Source of the DNA: Paenibacillus anaericanus
GTDB taxonomy: Bacteria > Bacillota > Bacilli > Paenibacillales > Paenibacillaceae
Length of the DNA stretch: 64,000 bases
Assembly: GCF_003994475.1 (NCBI RefSeq)
Contig: NZ_RZNY01000008.1
Location: forward strand, 124,001-188,000
Direction: 5' to 3'
In this document: positions 50,751-58,520 of the stretch, piece by piece
How the letters are laid out: the number at the start of each line of letters is the position of its first letter
Position numbering within the stretch: position 1 is the first letter of the stretch
Notes under the pieces: model-generated
Seen by the model: only the letters and a program-made list of their open reading frames with translations
Databases searched by the model: none
What the model was told of the DNA's origin: nothing
Made by a program: the position numbers and the translations under genes

Positions 50751-51344
50751 ATGGACTTTAAACCTTCGAATTATTTATTAGATCATTTTATTTCTGCTGA
50801 TTTATCTAGCTTAACTGAAAACAATACTATTCTATTTAATAAAGAAAGACAGTGGGTAGGTGCATTTATACTAAATTCTACGCTTAGATATAAATATGAA
50901 GAAAAGCAAAGAATATATTTAATGAATATCTTAAGAAGAATAGAATCTACATTTTATCAATATAATACTGGGAGTGTTTTGTTAGATGATTTTTTAAATC
51001 ACGATAAAGTAAGTATATCTAAGTATTTATCAGCAGTTGTTTGCATTGAAACTTCAATTTCTCACTTGTACCAAGCATACATGCTAGGTAGCAAAATGGC
51101 TGGTGAGGACAATAAGCTGTTTGAAAGGAATGATGGTTCTTCTATTGAAAGGTTAAACAAGCTTTATAACGTAGCAAAACATTATGATAGTTCCATAAGT
51201 AATGGTAGCTTAGAAGAATTAAATACTATACCTATATGGATAACCAACCAAGGAATTAAATCCAATCAAACCTTTTTAAGTTTTGATGAATTACATGCAA
51301 TGATGAGGGAAGTAGAATATATAGCTGATGAAATAATAAAATAA
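50751..51344 (+). CDS. Hypothetical all-helical protein (cassette 12-13)
   Basis: 197 residues from ATG 50751 after AAGAGG. Predominantly helical (YEEKQRIYLMNILRRIESTF, SISHLYQAYMLGSKMAGE, ELHAMMREVEYIADEII), reminiscent of HEPN-like or AbiV-like helical bundles, but the HEPN RX4-6H motif is not evident. No firm family. Confidence 0.6.
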   Translation: MDFKPSNYLLDHFISADLSSLTENNTILFNKERQWVGAFILNSTLRYKYEEKQRIYLMNILRRIESTFYQYNTGSVLLDDFLNHDKVSISKYLSAVVCIETSISHLYQAYMLGSKMAGEDNKLFERNDGSSIERLNKLYNVAKHYDSSISNGSLEELNTIPIWITNQGIKSNQTFLSFDELHAMMREVEYIADEIIK

Positions 51345-51378
51345 AATTCAAATCGCATATTCAAGAAGAAGGCAACAG

Positions 51379-51476
51379 CACATAACATAATATTCACGCT
51401 GCGGACATTCGTCCTTGGCCCGGCATTCGCCGAACACCCGACATACGTCGGGTCGTGAATACAGGAACGTTATACG
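51379..51476 (+). repeat. attC-13 (short type)
   Basis: CACATAAC ... GTTATACG in only 98 bases; inner ATATTCACG/CGTGAATA, middle stems CCGGCATTCGCCG-like and CCCGAC/GTCGGG. Left box exactly complements the attC-12 right box GTTATGTG. Confidence 0.92.
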
Positions 51477-51498
51477 ACAGAATCAAAAACAATAGAAA

Positions 51499-51518
51499 AG
51501 AGGATCATATGATCCTCT
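51499..51518 (-). terminator. Palindromic terminator of the leftward DUF6809-like gene
   Basis: A perfect 20-base palindrome with core AGGATCATATGATCCT, then on the minus strand TTTTCTATTG. It overlaps the stop codon of the leftward gene. Confidence 0.6.
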
Positions 51519-51804
51519 AAATGCTAGAGTTTTGCAATTCACTAAAGAGTTGTAGAGCGTCTTTGAAACCTTGTATGTAGATACTTCTTTCTAAGATGGA
51601 TTGAAGAGAAAATTGAGCGTCTTCGTAAAGAAAAACCGTATGTTGAAGTTGATCGGGCAAAGCATCACGAAGTGTTTTAAAGTATTGATCTGTCTCCGCA
51701 GAAAGCTGATTGTATTCCGGATGACATTCCAGAAGCTCAGTATAGAGTAATTCTAGACGTATTCTTATAAGTGGTTCTGTAAGCGATTCTAATGTATTAA
51801 CCAT
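51517..51804 (-). CDS. DUF6809-like protein, divergent from an XRE regulator
   Basis: 95 residues from ATG 51804 (minus strand), eight bases after GAGGGAGG. Helical, with PEYNQLSAETDQYF-like N-terminal helix pair and YIQGFKDALQLFSEL at the end, the pattern of DUF6809 (compare ...PEYRSL... and FIYGFKMGALMF in the gene at 56343). It faces away from the XRE gene across an operator region. Opposite strand to most cassette genes, so it needs its own promoter. Confidence 0.6.
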   Translation of the reverse strand: MVNTLESLTEPLIRIRLELLYTELLECHPEYNQLSAETDQYFKTLRDALPDQLQHTVFLYEDAQFSLQSILERSIYIQGFKDALQLFSELQNSSI

Positions 51805-51822
51805 ATAATTTTCCTCCCTCAA

Positions 51823-51893
51823 TTAACTCTATAGAGTTAATATATAACCTTATAAAGTTAATTACAAGGTGAATATTTGACTTTATAGAGTTA
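51823..51893. promoter_or_regulatory. Three operator palindromes between divergent genes
   Basis: A perfect 18-base palindrome TTAACTCTATAGAGTTAA (51823-51840) and two related half-degenerate copies TAACCTTATAAAGTTA (51845-51860) and GACTTTATAGAGTTAA (51879-51894). They lie in the promoter region shared by the leftward DUF6809-like gene and the rightward XRE gene and fit binding sites for the XRE protein. Confidence 0.7.
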
Positions 51894-51957
51894 AAACTTC
51901 GCTTTTCGTTGATGATTATTAATATGGAAGATAAGATAGAGCTATGGAGGGGAAAAG

Positions 51958-52182
51958 ATGAACGTAATCAAGTGTAATATACGAGAACTCATGGCAGAAC
52001 ATCGAATAGATGATATAACCGAATTGATGGTGAGATCAGGTTTAAGTCGTAACTCAATCAACAAGTTATATAGGGAGACGAATATAGAAACAACAAAATT
52101 AGAAACACTTTTCAAGTTGTGTGATACGTTTAATTGTAAGTTGTCTGATTTAATCGAATATGTACCAGAAGAAAATAAATAG
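51958..52182 (+). CDS. XRE-family (Cro/CI-type) regulator (cassette 13-14)
   Basis: 74 residues, ATG 51958 after GGAGGGG. Single helix-turn-helix protein: IRELMAEHRIDDITELMVRS and GLSRNSINKLYRETN (recognition helix), then KLETLFKLCDTFNCKLSDLI, typical of YozG-like Cro/CI regulators. Likely represses itself and the divergent gene through the palindromes between them. Confidence 0.88.
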   Translation: MNVIKCNIRELMAEHRIDDITELMVRSGLSRNSINKLYRETNIETTKLETLFKLCDTFNCKLSDLIEYVPEENK

Positions 52183-52210
52183 TGAGAGCCGCTTCGAGAA
52201 GAAACTCCAT

Positions 52211-52328
52211 CGTATAACATAATATTCAAGCTGCGTCTCCTTTGGAGCCTTGGTCTGTTGGATGAATCTCGGGGAGGAATTTCAGCAGACAACCCCTTTG
52301 GGGTTCATGATTATAGAAACGTTAGGTG
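52211..52328 (+). repeat. attC-14
   Basis: CGTATAAC ... GTTAGGTG, 118 bases, inner pair weaker (TATTCAAG/TTCATGATTATA). Left box exactly complements the attC-13 right box GTTATACG. Confidence 0.9.
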
Positions 52329-52347
52329 AAATCCTGCTAATTCCTAG

Positions 52348-52749
52348 ATGCAAAGAACGAATGTAAAAGTCGAATTCAGTATATTTGGAGATCAATTTGA
52401 CCCCAATATAGTTACAAATACATTGTTAATTCCTCCTACAAGAACTTGGCTCAAAGGCGATCGTATACAGAGAGAACTATTTAGTAAGGAAACGTGTTGG
52501 GAGCTAGCCACAGAGTACGAAGAATCTTTGGATATCAATGATCAGATCGATAAGGTTAAAAATCTACTTCAGGATCGAAAAGATCAAGTAGTAAAATTAA
52601 TTAGGCAGAACAATCTTGAATGTAAGTTTGAAGTCGTAATTAATATTGAGAATAATGAAACGCCAGCAATGTATTTAAACAAAGATACCATAAAGTTCAT
52701 CTATGATTTAGGGGCGGAAATTGATTTTGACTTATACATTTATAGCTAA
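52348..52749 (+). CDS. DUF4279-domain protein (cassette 14-15)
   Basis: 133 residues, ATG 52348. The start VKVEFSIFGDQFDPNIVT, then LLIPPTRTWLKGDRI and CWELATEYEESLDINDQ fit DUF4279, a small family of unknown function common in Bacillota and often near immunity genes. The ribosome binding site is weak and close to the array junction (20 bases after attC-14). Confidence 0.7.
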   Translation: MQRTNVKVEFSIFGDQFDPNIVTNTLLIPPTRTWLKGDRIQRELFSKETCWELATEYEESLDINDQIDKVKNLLQDRKDQVVKLIRQNNLECKFEVVINIENNETPAMYLNKDTIKFIYDLGAEIDFDLYIYS

Positions 52750-52786
52750 GAATTGATGATAGAAGACATAAAGAAGAGCAGGACAT

Positions 52787-52884
52787 CACCTAACATAATA
52801 TTCACGCATCGGACATTCGTCCTCGGTCCAGCATTCGCCGGACACCCAGCATACGCTGGGTCGTGAATACAGGAACGTTATGGG
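52787..52884 (+). repeat. attC-15 (short type)
   Basis: CACCTAAC ... GTTATGGG, 98 bases, near-identical in type to attC-13. Left box exactly complements the attC-14 right box GTTAGGTG. Confidence 0.92.
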
Positions 52885-52943
52885 ACAAGTTCACCAAAGC
52901 AAATTAAGATATAATTGATAAAATCAATATATGGAGGAATTAT

Positions 52944-53738
52944 ATGAACTTATATGAAGTTGATTATACTAAACCAACAGGAAAATACGCAGCAGCTATT
53001 AAAGAATATAATGAATTTTGGAGTCAGGGACTAATTGATTTTTCCAAAGCTTCCAATCCAATTGAAAAGTTTGATGATGAGACGAGGCAGTTTATTTATA
53101 ACTTCAATTCTAAATTTCCCAATAATGTTGTATGGCATTATCATAGAGATAGAACATCTGTAGATTTAGAAGTAGATGCACTAAGGAAGGTCATTAATTC
53201 TGCGAAAAATGAGCATGATATTCAAGATTACATTAAGAAAAATAGAAAGTGGTTTATCCCGGCTTCAATATTTAAAGAGTATAATTTTGGTCACAAAGAG
53301 ACGTATCTCTTTCCAGAAATGAAGTTAGGAAGTAGCATGCAAGCAGATTATGTTTTATGTGGTAGAAACTCTGATGGATACAGCTTAATCCTTGTTGAAT
53401 TCGAATCACCGGCTTCAACATTTGTTTTAACTGATGGTTATAAATTATCAGCATCGGCTAATTCTGGCTTAGGTCAGATCAATCAATGGAAAGAGTGGAT
53501 GGAATCAAATAATACAACATTTTTTAATGAGCATAAATTTACTGAGAAAGGCATAAATGTTCCTATTACAAGGATTCACTATTGTTTAGTGATTAGCAGA
53601 AGAAATCAAATGGAGACAAATGATAGAGATAGAAAAAATAGAATAATTATTGAATCAACGAATTTAAATATAATTAATTACGATAGAGTGTGTGATTATG
53701 TTTCTAATCTAGATGAAGGATATAGTACTTATAGATAA
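52944..53738 (+). CDS. Shedu-like DUF4263 protein, candidate defence nuclease (cassette 15-16)
   Basis: 264 residues, ATG 52944 after GGAGG. The C-terminal half (about 110-215) has the PD-(D/E)XK-like DUF4263 pattern: FPEMKLGSSMQADYVLCGRN, then YSLILVEFESPAST and GLGQINQWKEWM. DUF4263 is the nuclease domain of the Shedu anti-phage protein SduA. The usual E-X-K here reads E-F-E, so catalysis is uncertain. The N-terminal helical part would be the regulatory domain. Being a single-gene cassette fits Shedu, which is a one-gene system. Confidence 0.75.
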   Translation: MNLYEVDYTKPTGKYAAAIKEYNEFWSQGLIDFSKASNPIEKFDDETRQFIYNFNSKFPNNVVWHYHRDRTSVDLEVDALRKVINSAKNEHDIQDYIKKNRKWFIPASIFKEYNFGHKETYLFPEMKLGSSMQADYVLCGRNSDGYSLILVEFESPASTFVLTDGYKLSASANSGLGQINQWKEWMESNNTTFFNEHKFTEKGINVPITRIHYCLVISRRNQMETNDRDRKNRIIIESTNLNIINYDRVCDYVSNLDEGYSTYR

Positions 53739-53765
53739 AAACATAATATCTTCTGGTGAAATCAT

Positions 53766-53881
53766 CCCATAACACGTCGATTCCTACCATTCCCCTCGAT
53801 GTCGCGGTTTTTGCGAAGCAAGCTCCGCGACACTTTTTCCGCTAAGGCGTTAAAAGAGGGGAATCGCGGGAACGTTATCGG
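53766..53881 (+). repeat. attC-16 (divergent type)
   Basis: CCCATAAC ... GTTATCGG with an unrelated inner stem (CCATTCCCCTC/GAGGGGAATCG) and the hairpin GTCGCGG..CCGCGAC. Left box exactly complements the attC-15 right box GTTATGGG, so the boundary logic holds although the middle differs. Confidence 0.9.
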
Positions 53882-53908
53882 AAATTCTGTAATATGGGAG
53901 GAAACTCA

Positions 53909-54517
53909 ATGGAGTCATGTGATGTGAAAGAAAAAGAGTACAGAATGGTTCTGTCTTACATATCTGGGTCACTTAATGAAAATGATATATTTCATATTGA
54001 AGAAAAATTAAAAGAGAATGGAATAGAATTTAAATCCATTGATAAGAGTGGGAAGTTCACAGCTTCGCTTGATGAATTCTCCAATGTATATTCATTTTTA
54101 ATCACTTCAACATTATCAAGTGCTTTATTAACTGGTGCTCTTACCAATGCTGTATGGGATAGTATCAAGTATATCTCACTTTTCACTTTCAAAAAATTCA
54201 AAGGTAAGAAATACAATAAAATATCAGATGGGAGGATTGAAGAGAAAAAAGTTACTTATGGGATAGAAATAAAAGCAAACAACGATCACTATAACTTTAA
54301 GTTTACTGGGCTGACTTCTGATGAAGTATTACTTGAAGCCTTAGATAAAATCTTACCCCATATAAAATCAAAACCAAATGAATCATCCAAGATTTATACA
54401 CCTGGATTACCGAACTATATAGTAAGTTATGACGAGAAGTTAAAAATTTGGATTGCAAAAGAAACTAATGAAATTATTAAAGAAAAAATTGAGAATGCTA
54501 ACTCGAAGAAGTCATGA
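53909..54517 (+). CDS. Hypothetical protein with a hydrophobic segment (cassette 16-17)
   Basis: 202 residues from ATG 53909, seven bases after GGGAGG. N-terminal alpha/beta part (DIFHIEEKLKENGIEFKSID), a hydrophobic segment (VYSFLITSTLSSALLTGALT) followed by NAVWDSIKYI, then a soluble end. The hydrophobic-segment-plus-WDSIK pattern recalls small effector or adaptor proteins of defence islands, but no family is assigned. Confidence 0.6.
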   Translation: MESCDVKEKEYRMVLSYISGSLNENDIFHIEEKLKENGIEFKSIDKSGKFTASLDEFSNVYSFLITSTLSSALLTGALTNAVWDSIKYISLFTFKKFKGKKYNKISDGRIEEKKVTYGIEIKANNDHYNFKFTGLTSDEVLLEALDKILPHIKSKPNESSKIYTPGLPNYIVSYDEKLKIWIAKETNEIIKEKIENANSKKS

Positions 54518-54521
54518 ACTT

Positions 54522-54668
54522 CCGATAACACCGTATTCACGCTTCAGGGCTATCGCCCCTCGGTTGTCAGATGTATAATCGTGGAAGAAGCTCAGACAAC
54601 AAACGCCTCAGCCTAAGATAAGAGCTATCTAAGGCTGGGGCGTTTCGTGAATACAACAACGTTATGTG
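54522..54668 (+). repeat. attC-17
   Basis: CCGATAAC ... GTTATGTG; attC-4 subgroup. Left box exactly complements the attC-16 right box GTTATCGG. Confidence 0.92.
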
Positions 54669-54711
54669 AAAGTTCTGAGATAAAGTCAAATAAGGGAGGG
54701 AGAAAGCTATC

Positions 54712-55089
54712 CTGAAATCAATAGTGTTTCTGATTTCAACATTAGGTCTTTATCTTTTAACAATATATATTCTAGGAATTAGAATCGAAAATATCGGTGA
54801 ATTTATTAATGAAGTAAAACTTAATTTCTTGCCACCAATATTACTTTTATTAGTTAACTCTATATTATATGGATTTTCTAGGTGGAAGAAGATCTTGTTG
54901 ATGTTATTGTGGACAATAACTCCAGTTATTCTTTTTTTATTTTCAGTACGATTTCAACCTACAGATCCAGGCGGATTTATGATATTTAGTCCCAATACAC
55001 TCGAGATTGGATTGCTTATACCGATAATCATTACAATTATACAACTCATTGCATTTTTGATTGTAGCCCTTAAGAAAAAGGAGTGCTAA
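54712..55089 (+). CDS. Small membrane protein, paralogue of 60220-60615 (cassette 17-18)
   Basis: About 125 residues, four membrane helices. Shares the loop FQPTDPGGFMIF and the following ...LEIGLLIPII with the protein at 60220-60615 (YQPRSPGGFKIF, ...LEFGYILPAI). The paralogue starts at TTG with the residues (M)KPFF after a binding site 12 bases upstream; the aligned codon here is CTG 54712, 11 bases after GGGAGGG. The next standard start, GTG 54724, would trim four residues. Function unknown. Confidence 0.7.
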   Translation: MKSIVFLISTLGLYLLTIYILGIRIENIGEFINEVKLNFLPPILLLLVNSILYGFSRWKKILLMLLWTITPVILFLFSVRFQPTDPGGFMIFSPNTLEIGLLIPIIITIIQLIAFLIVALKKKEC

Positions 55090-55116
55090 TAGGTTGTATC
55101 AAGAAGTCAGAACCTT

Positions 55117-55279
55117 CACATAACACCATATTCACGCTGCGAGCCATTCGGCCCTTGCTCTGCCCGATGGATTTCGAAGAGGAAATTCAGGCAGACACAC
55201 CCGCACCACCTAACCGCATCGCGGCCGTCCCTTTGGGACTTAAGGTGGTGGGGCGTCGTGAATACACGAACGTTAGATG
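55117..55279 (+). repeat. attC-18
   Basis: CACATAAC ... GTTAGATG, inner ATATTCACG/CGTGAATA. Left box exactly complements the attC-17 right box GTTATGTG. Confidence 0.92.
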
Positions 55280-55310
55280 AAAGATATGCAAATAAAGAAG
55301 GTGAAATAGA

Positions 55311-55715
55311 ATGGAGCAAGAGTTGAATACATTAGCAGACAAAGTTCTTAAATATCTTTGTATCGGATCTAGGTTAGAAGGCATCAATTTCTACGGTCTA
55401 AAGATTTTGTTATCAGAATCTGAAGGAAACAGAGATAGAATAGATGGACAGATATATATAAATATTGAAAGTAAGTTCAAGATATTTGATACTGAGCAGT
55501 TTGAAATTCCTAAAGCTGAGGAAGAGTTTCCAGATTACAATTGGATGGAAGCTTATACTGAAATATGTAAGTTAAGATTAAAGGAAATAGTGGATGTTAG
55601 ATTAGACGAAGAAGTACCGAATTTATTCATTTATTTTGATACTGGCGAAGTATTATTTATTTACGGACATCATGATAAGTATGAAAGTTGGCAAGTTGGG
55701 GCCTGGTATAAATAA
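55311..55715 (+). CDS. Hypothetical protein, probably frameshifted near its end (cassette 18-19)
   Basis: 134 residues, ATG 55311 after AAGGTGA. Ends YGHHDKYESWQVGAWYK. Removing one G from the GGGG at 55698-55701 would continue the frame as PGINNESWEVIACPGDD to a stop at 55782-55784, which looks like genuine protein end. A +1 insertion near the 3' end is therefore likely. The family is unnamed to me; similar proteins occur as single small genes in Bacillota. Confidence 0.65.
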   Translation: MEQELNTLADKVLKYLCIGSRLEGINFYGLKILLSESEGNRDRIDGQIYINIESKFKIFDTEQFEIPKAEEEFPDYNWMEAYTEICKLRLKEIVDVRLDEEVPNLFIYFDTGEVLFIYGHHDKYESWQVGAWYK

Positions 55716-55807
55716 TGAATCTTGGGAAGTGATTGCTTGTCCCGGTGATGATATTTGTATTGGAGCGCCGAAAGATATTTAAAATAATTCGAAGAAGGCC
55801 TATCCAT

Positions 55808-55970
55808 CATCTAACACCGCATTCACGCTGCGGGCCGTTCTGCCCTTGAATCGCCAGAAGTGAAGAAGCAGGAAGCGGAATCAGGCGATCAACCCTGCAA
55901 GGCTAAGTCTTCGACCCGGCGCTGATGCGCCTTAAGCCTCTCGGGTTCGTGAATACGGGAACGTTAACTG
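55808..55970 (+). repeat. attC-19
   Basis: CATCTAAC ... GTTAACTG, inner GCATTCACG/CGTGAATAC; sub-hairpins GGGC/GCCC, ATCGCC/GGCGAT and AGGCTAAG/CTTAAGCCT are all present. Left box exactly complements the attC-18 right box GTTAGATG. Confidence 0.92.
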
Positions 55971-56013
55971 AAATCAACGAAAGTTGTATTTAAGATTCAA
56001 ATAGATACCTATT

Positions 56014-56232
56014 TCAATCAACAGGATAAGCCTTCTTGATGTTGGTTCTGTTTAGAAGATAGTCAGTACTGGTTTGATGGAAATCGGCAAGTTTAATCAG
56101 TATTACTGTGGGAATATCGACTTCGCCGCGTTCGTAATTACTGTAGATTCGTTGACTACAATTTAGATATGCAGCAATTTGTGACTGCGTCAAATCTTTA
56201 TCCTCACGTAAACTTCTGATTCTTTCGTACAT
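56014..56232 (-). CDS. XRE-family regulator, divergent from a DUF6809 gene (cassette 19-20)
   Basis: 72 residues from ATG 56232 (minus strand), after GGAGGTG. Cro/CI helix-turn-helix: IRSLREDKDLTQSQIAAYLN and CSQRIYSNYERGEVDIP, then LIKLADFHQTSTDYLL. Together with the divergent gene at 56343 it forms a regulator plus DUF6809 pair, the same layout (mirrored) as the pair at 51517/51958. Confidence 0.9.
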   Translation of the reverse strand: MYERIRSLREDKDLTQSQIAAYLNCSQRIYSNYERGEVDIPTVILIKLADFHQTSTDYLLNRTNIKKAYPVD

Positions 56233-56260
56233 ACCTAACACCTCCATTACTAGAATACCT

Positions 56261-56304
56261 TAGCGAATTATTCGCTATTGATCTTTAGCGATAAAATCGC
56301 TAAA
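56261..56304. promoter_or_regulatory. Two operator palindromes between divergent genes
   Basis: TAGCGAATTATTCGCTA (56261-56277) and TTTAGCGATAAAATCGCTAA with one further A (56284-56304) share the arms TAGCGA/TCGCTA. They fit binding sites of the divergent XRE regulator controlling both genes. Confidence 0.72.
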
Positions 56305-56342
56305 ATATTCTGTAATGAACTTATTGGAGGGAGAGGTAGGGA

Positions 56343-56615
56343 ATGAATAGCATATTGGAGCAATTATATTTTGGAGAAATTAGACCTGAAGAAGTGATTG
56401 TGCCAAAGAACCCTGAATACAGATCTCTAAATAACAAAATTTCCAACTCGAAGGAACAACTCAAGATGAAGCTTTCAGAAAATGATATGGAACTTCTTGA
56501 AGAAACATTTGATTTACTTGGGATATCTTCCTCAATATATTCAACCGAGGTTTTCATCTATGGTTTTAAAATGGGTGCTCTAATGTTTACTGAAGTGTTT
56601 GCTAATAAAGGATAG
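56343..56615 (+). CDS. DUF6809-family protein (cassette 19-20)
   Basis: 90 residues, ATG 56343 after GGAGGGAGAGG. NSILEQLYFGEIRPEEVIVP, KNPEYRSLNNKI, LLEETFDLLGISSSI and FIYGFKMGALMFTEVF match DUF6809, a small helical family of unknown function common in Clostridia and Bacilli near phage-type regulators. Divergent from and probably repressed by the XRE gene. Confidence 0.78.
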   Translation: MNSILEQLYFGEIRPEEVIVPKNPEYRSLNNKISNSKEQLKMKLSENDMELLEETFDLLGISSSIYSTEVFIYGFKMGALMFTEVFANKG

Positions 56616-56705
56616 CCTAAGAGACTCTTGTTAAAAGTTCGATGAAGTTGGTATAAAGATTATTTCAAGGTCGAAGATATAGTTGTTCAAAGAGGTCGTT
56701 GATTT

Positions 56706-56853
56706 CAGTTAACACCGTATTCGCGCTGCAGGGCTATCGCCCTTTGGTTGTCAGATGTATAATCTAGGAAGAAAGCTCAGACAACAAACACCCCAGCCTA
56801 AGATAAGGGCTATCTAAGGCTGGGGTATTTCGCGAATACCTGAACGTTATCCG
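56706..56853 (+). repeat. attC-20
   Basis: CAGTTAAC ... GTTATCCG; attC-4 subgroup with a compensated inner pair GTATTCGCG/CGCGAATAC. Left box exactly complements the attC-19 right box GTTAACTG. Confidence 0.93.
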
Positions 56854-56918
56854 AAACCCCTGAGATTGAGACTATATAATAATACCAAAAAGAAACTAAA
56901 TTAATATGGAGAAGAATA

Positions 56919-57167
56919 ATGGACTATTTATTATTTTTTATCTTATTTATTGTGGCAAATTTGGGTTTCTATATAGAAATGAAATATATTATGAAACTTA
57001 AAAAAAAAGAAATAATTATTACTTTGGTGATTTCAAACCTCATATTGCTGATTGCTTTATTAACAAGCAATTTGATATTAAGCTTTGTATTACTAGGTAT
57101 AGGTTTATTAGTAAGTATTGGATATACAATATATGAATTTTTATTTACATCCATAGATAATGATTAA
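56919..57167 (+). CDS. Small hydrophobic membrane protein, intact copy (cassette 20-21)
   Basis: 82 residues, ATG 56919 after GGAGAAG. Three membrane helices (YLLFFILFIVANLGFYIEMK, IIITLVISNLILLIALLTSN, ILSFVLLGIGLLVSIGYTIY). No family recognised. It is the intact version of the decayed cassette at 47277-47515, from which it differs by point changes and two small deletions there. Confidence 0.7.
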   Translation: MDYLLFFILFIVANLGFYIEMKYIMKLKKKEIIITLVISNLILLIALLTSNLILSFVLLGIGLLVSIGYTIYEFLFTSIDND

Positions 57168-57231
57168 TTTTTATAAATAATTCAGAATTTGAAGGAATAC
57201 TTTGAGGGTATGTCGGGGAAGTCAGGGGCAT

Positions 57232-57398
57232 CGGATAACACCGCATTCACGCATCGATCGCTAACGCGCTCTTGGTCCCCAAGAAGTATTACGCCGAAGA
57301 GAATTCAGGGGACAACCCTGGACTACCTAACCGAGTCGCGGCCAGTCACTTCGTTCCTTTAGGGTGGTGGGACGTCGTGAACACCTGAACGTTATATG
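57232..57398 (+). repeat. attC-21
   Basis: CGGATAAC ... GTTATATG, inner GCATTCACG/CGTGAACAC. Left box exactly complements the attC-20 right box GTTATCCG. Resembles attC-8, which follows the duplicate cassette. Confidence 0.92.
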
Positions 57399-57551
57399 AC
57401 ATACCTTCTAAACAAAATTAAAATCTACAAGCTTGAGACAGTTATGAAAAACAATACTGATGTGCTAACAACGTTCGTATGATTTTATGCATTTGATGAC
57501 GTATTTCAAAGATGAAAAATGAATTTTATTTAAGGTAATAGGAGGTGCCAT

Positions 57552-58079
57552 ATGGCGAATAGAAGAAAGCGATATATCATTTTAATATTTTTAATTATTT
57601 TATTTGTCCTATCAGCTTGTACGAGTACTAAATTTGATTTATACGAAGGAAAGTCTTTAAATATAGCAGTTATTGGAGAACCACCACAAGTAAGAGAAGA
57701 GGAAGTTAACTTCAATAAAATCTCATTTGATGATTTGAATAAAGTCGACTTAGAGGACTATGATGCTGTATTTGTTATGAGAGAAAATCTTAATCAAGCA
57801 GCAGAAAGCCAATATGCAGATATCTATTCAAATTCACCAATACCATTCTTTTTTATTTCAACTACAAGTCATATACCTTTTACTACAAAGGATATTGAAT
57901 ATGGGGAGACTTGGGGTTGGTCTCCAGGTAATAGCTATGCTGTCGGTGTTCTTAAATCAAATGAAGATGATACATTAAAAAGCTGGGGATTCGGTTTGTA
58001 TAATGATAAAAAAACCGACGAACATATAGAAGAAGTGTATTCAAAAATTTTTATGACAATAGAAGAATTAGATAGTTAG
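57552..58079 (+). CDS. Putative lipoprotein (cassette 21-22)
   Basis: 175 residues, ATG 57552 after TAGGAGGTG. Lipoprotein signal IILIFLIILFVLSACTST (lipobox LSAC), then an alpha/beta domain (SLNIAVIGEPPQVREEEV, YDAVFVMRENLNQAAES, IPFFFISTTSHIPF). It resembles conserved Bacillus lipoproteins of unknown function. The 153 bases before it, after attC-21, hold no other gene. Confidence 0.75.
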   Translation: MANRRKRYIILIFLIILFVLSACTSTKFDLYEGKSLNIAVIGEPPQVREEEVNFNKISFDDLNKVDLEDYDAVFVMRENLNQAAESQYADIYSNSPIPFFFISTTSHIPFTTKDIEYGETWGWSPGNSYAVGVLKSNEDDTLKSWGFGLYNDKKTDEHIEEVYSKIFMTIEELDS

Positions 58080-58214
58080 TTACTGAAAAAAGGAGCAGAG
58101 ATATGTTCCCTTTTAGTGTAAATTAATAGCTACCTTTTAGCTAAACTATTATTAATCAACAATAATTATTAACAGACCCAATTTTACTAGAAAACTCGAA
58201 GGAGGCAGGTACTG

Positions 58215-58360
58215 CAAATAACACCATATTCACGCAACGGGGCTTACGCCCCTTGGTTGTCTAGATGTATAATCATGGAAGGAGCACAGACAACAAACAC
58301 CCTAACCTAAGATAAGAGCCATTTAAGCCTGGGGGTTTCGTGAATACAAGACCTTATATG
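58215..58360 (+). repeat. attC-22 (mutated core)
   Basis: CAAATAAC ... CTTATATG; attC-4 subgroup with several changes in the CACCCC stem. The invariant GTT is changed to CTT, which in known integrons blocks recombination. The 441 bases between the neighbouring genes hold this site and AT-rich sequence only. Confidence 0.85.
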
Positions 58361-58520
58361 ACATACCCGCAAATCCAATTTCACATCTTCCTATGTTATG
58401 ACTTCTTATTGTTGTAAACAATTGTTACAAAGCATTATTTTTAAAATAATATAATAATTCTTGATTTGAATAATATTGAAGATGATCAGGTAGTAAATTT
58501 GTACACGAGGAGGTAAAACT

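Noticed and set aside
51823..51894. attC- or recombination-type palindrome
   Set aside because: Short (16-18 bases), AT-rich and located between divergent genes; better explained as regulator operators.
55083..55280. ORFs overlapping attC-18 (and similar ones over attC-10, 11, 23)
   Set aside because: Open frames across attC sites arise from the palindromes; they have no binding sites and share sequence only because the sites are related.
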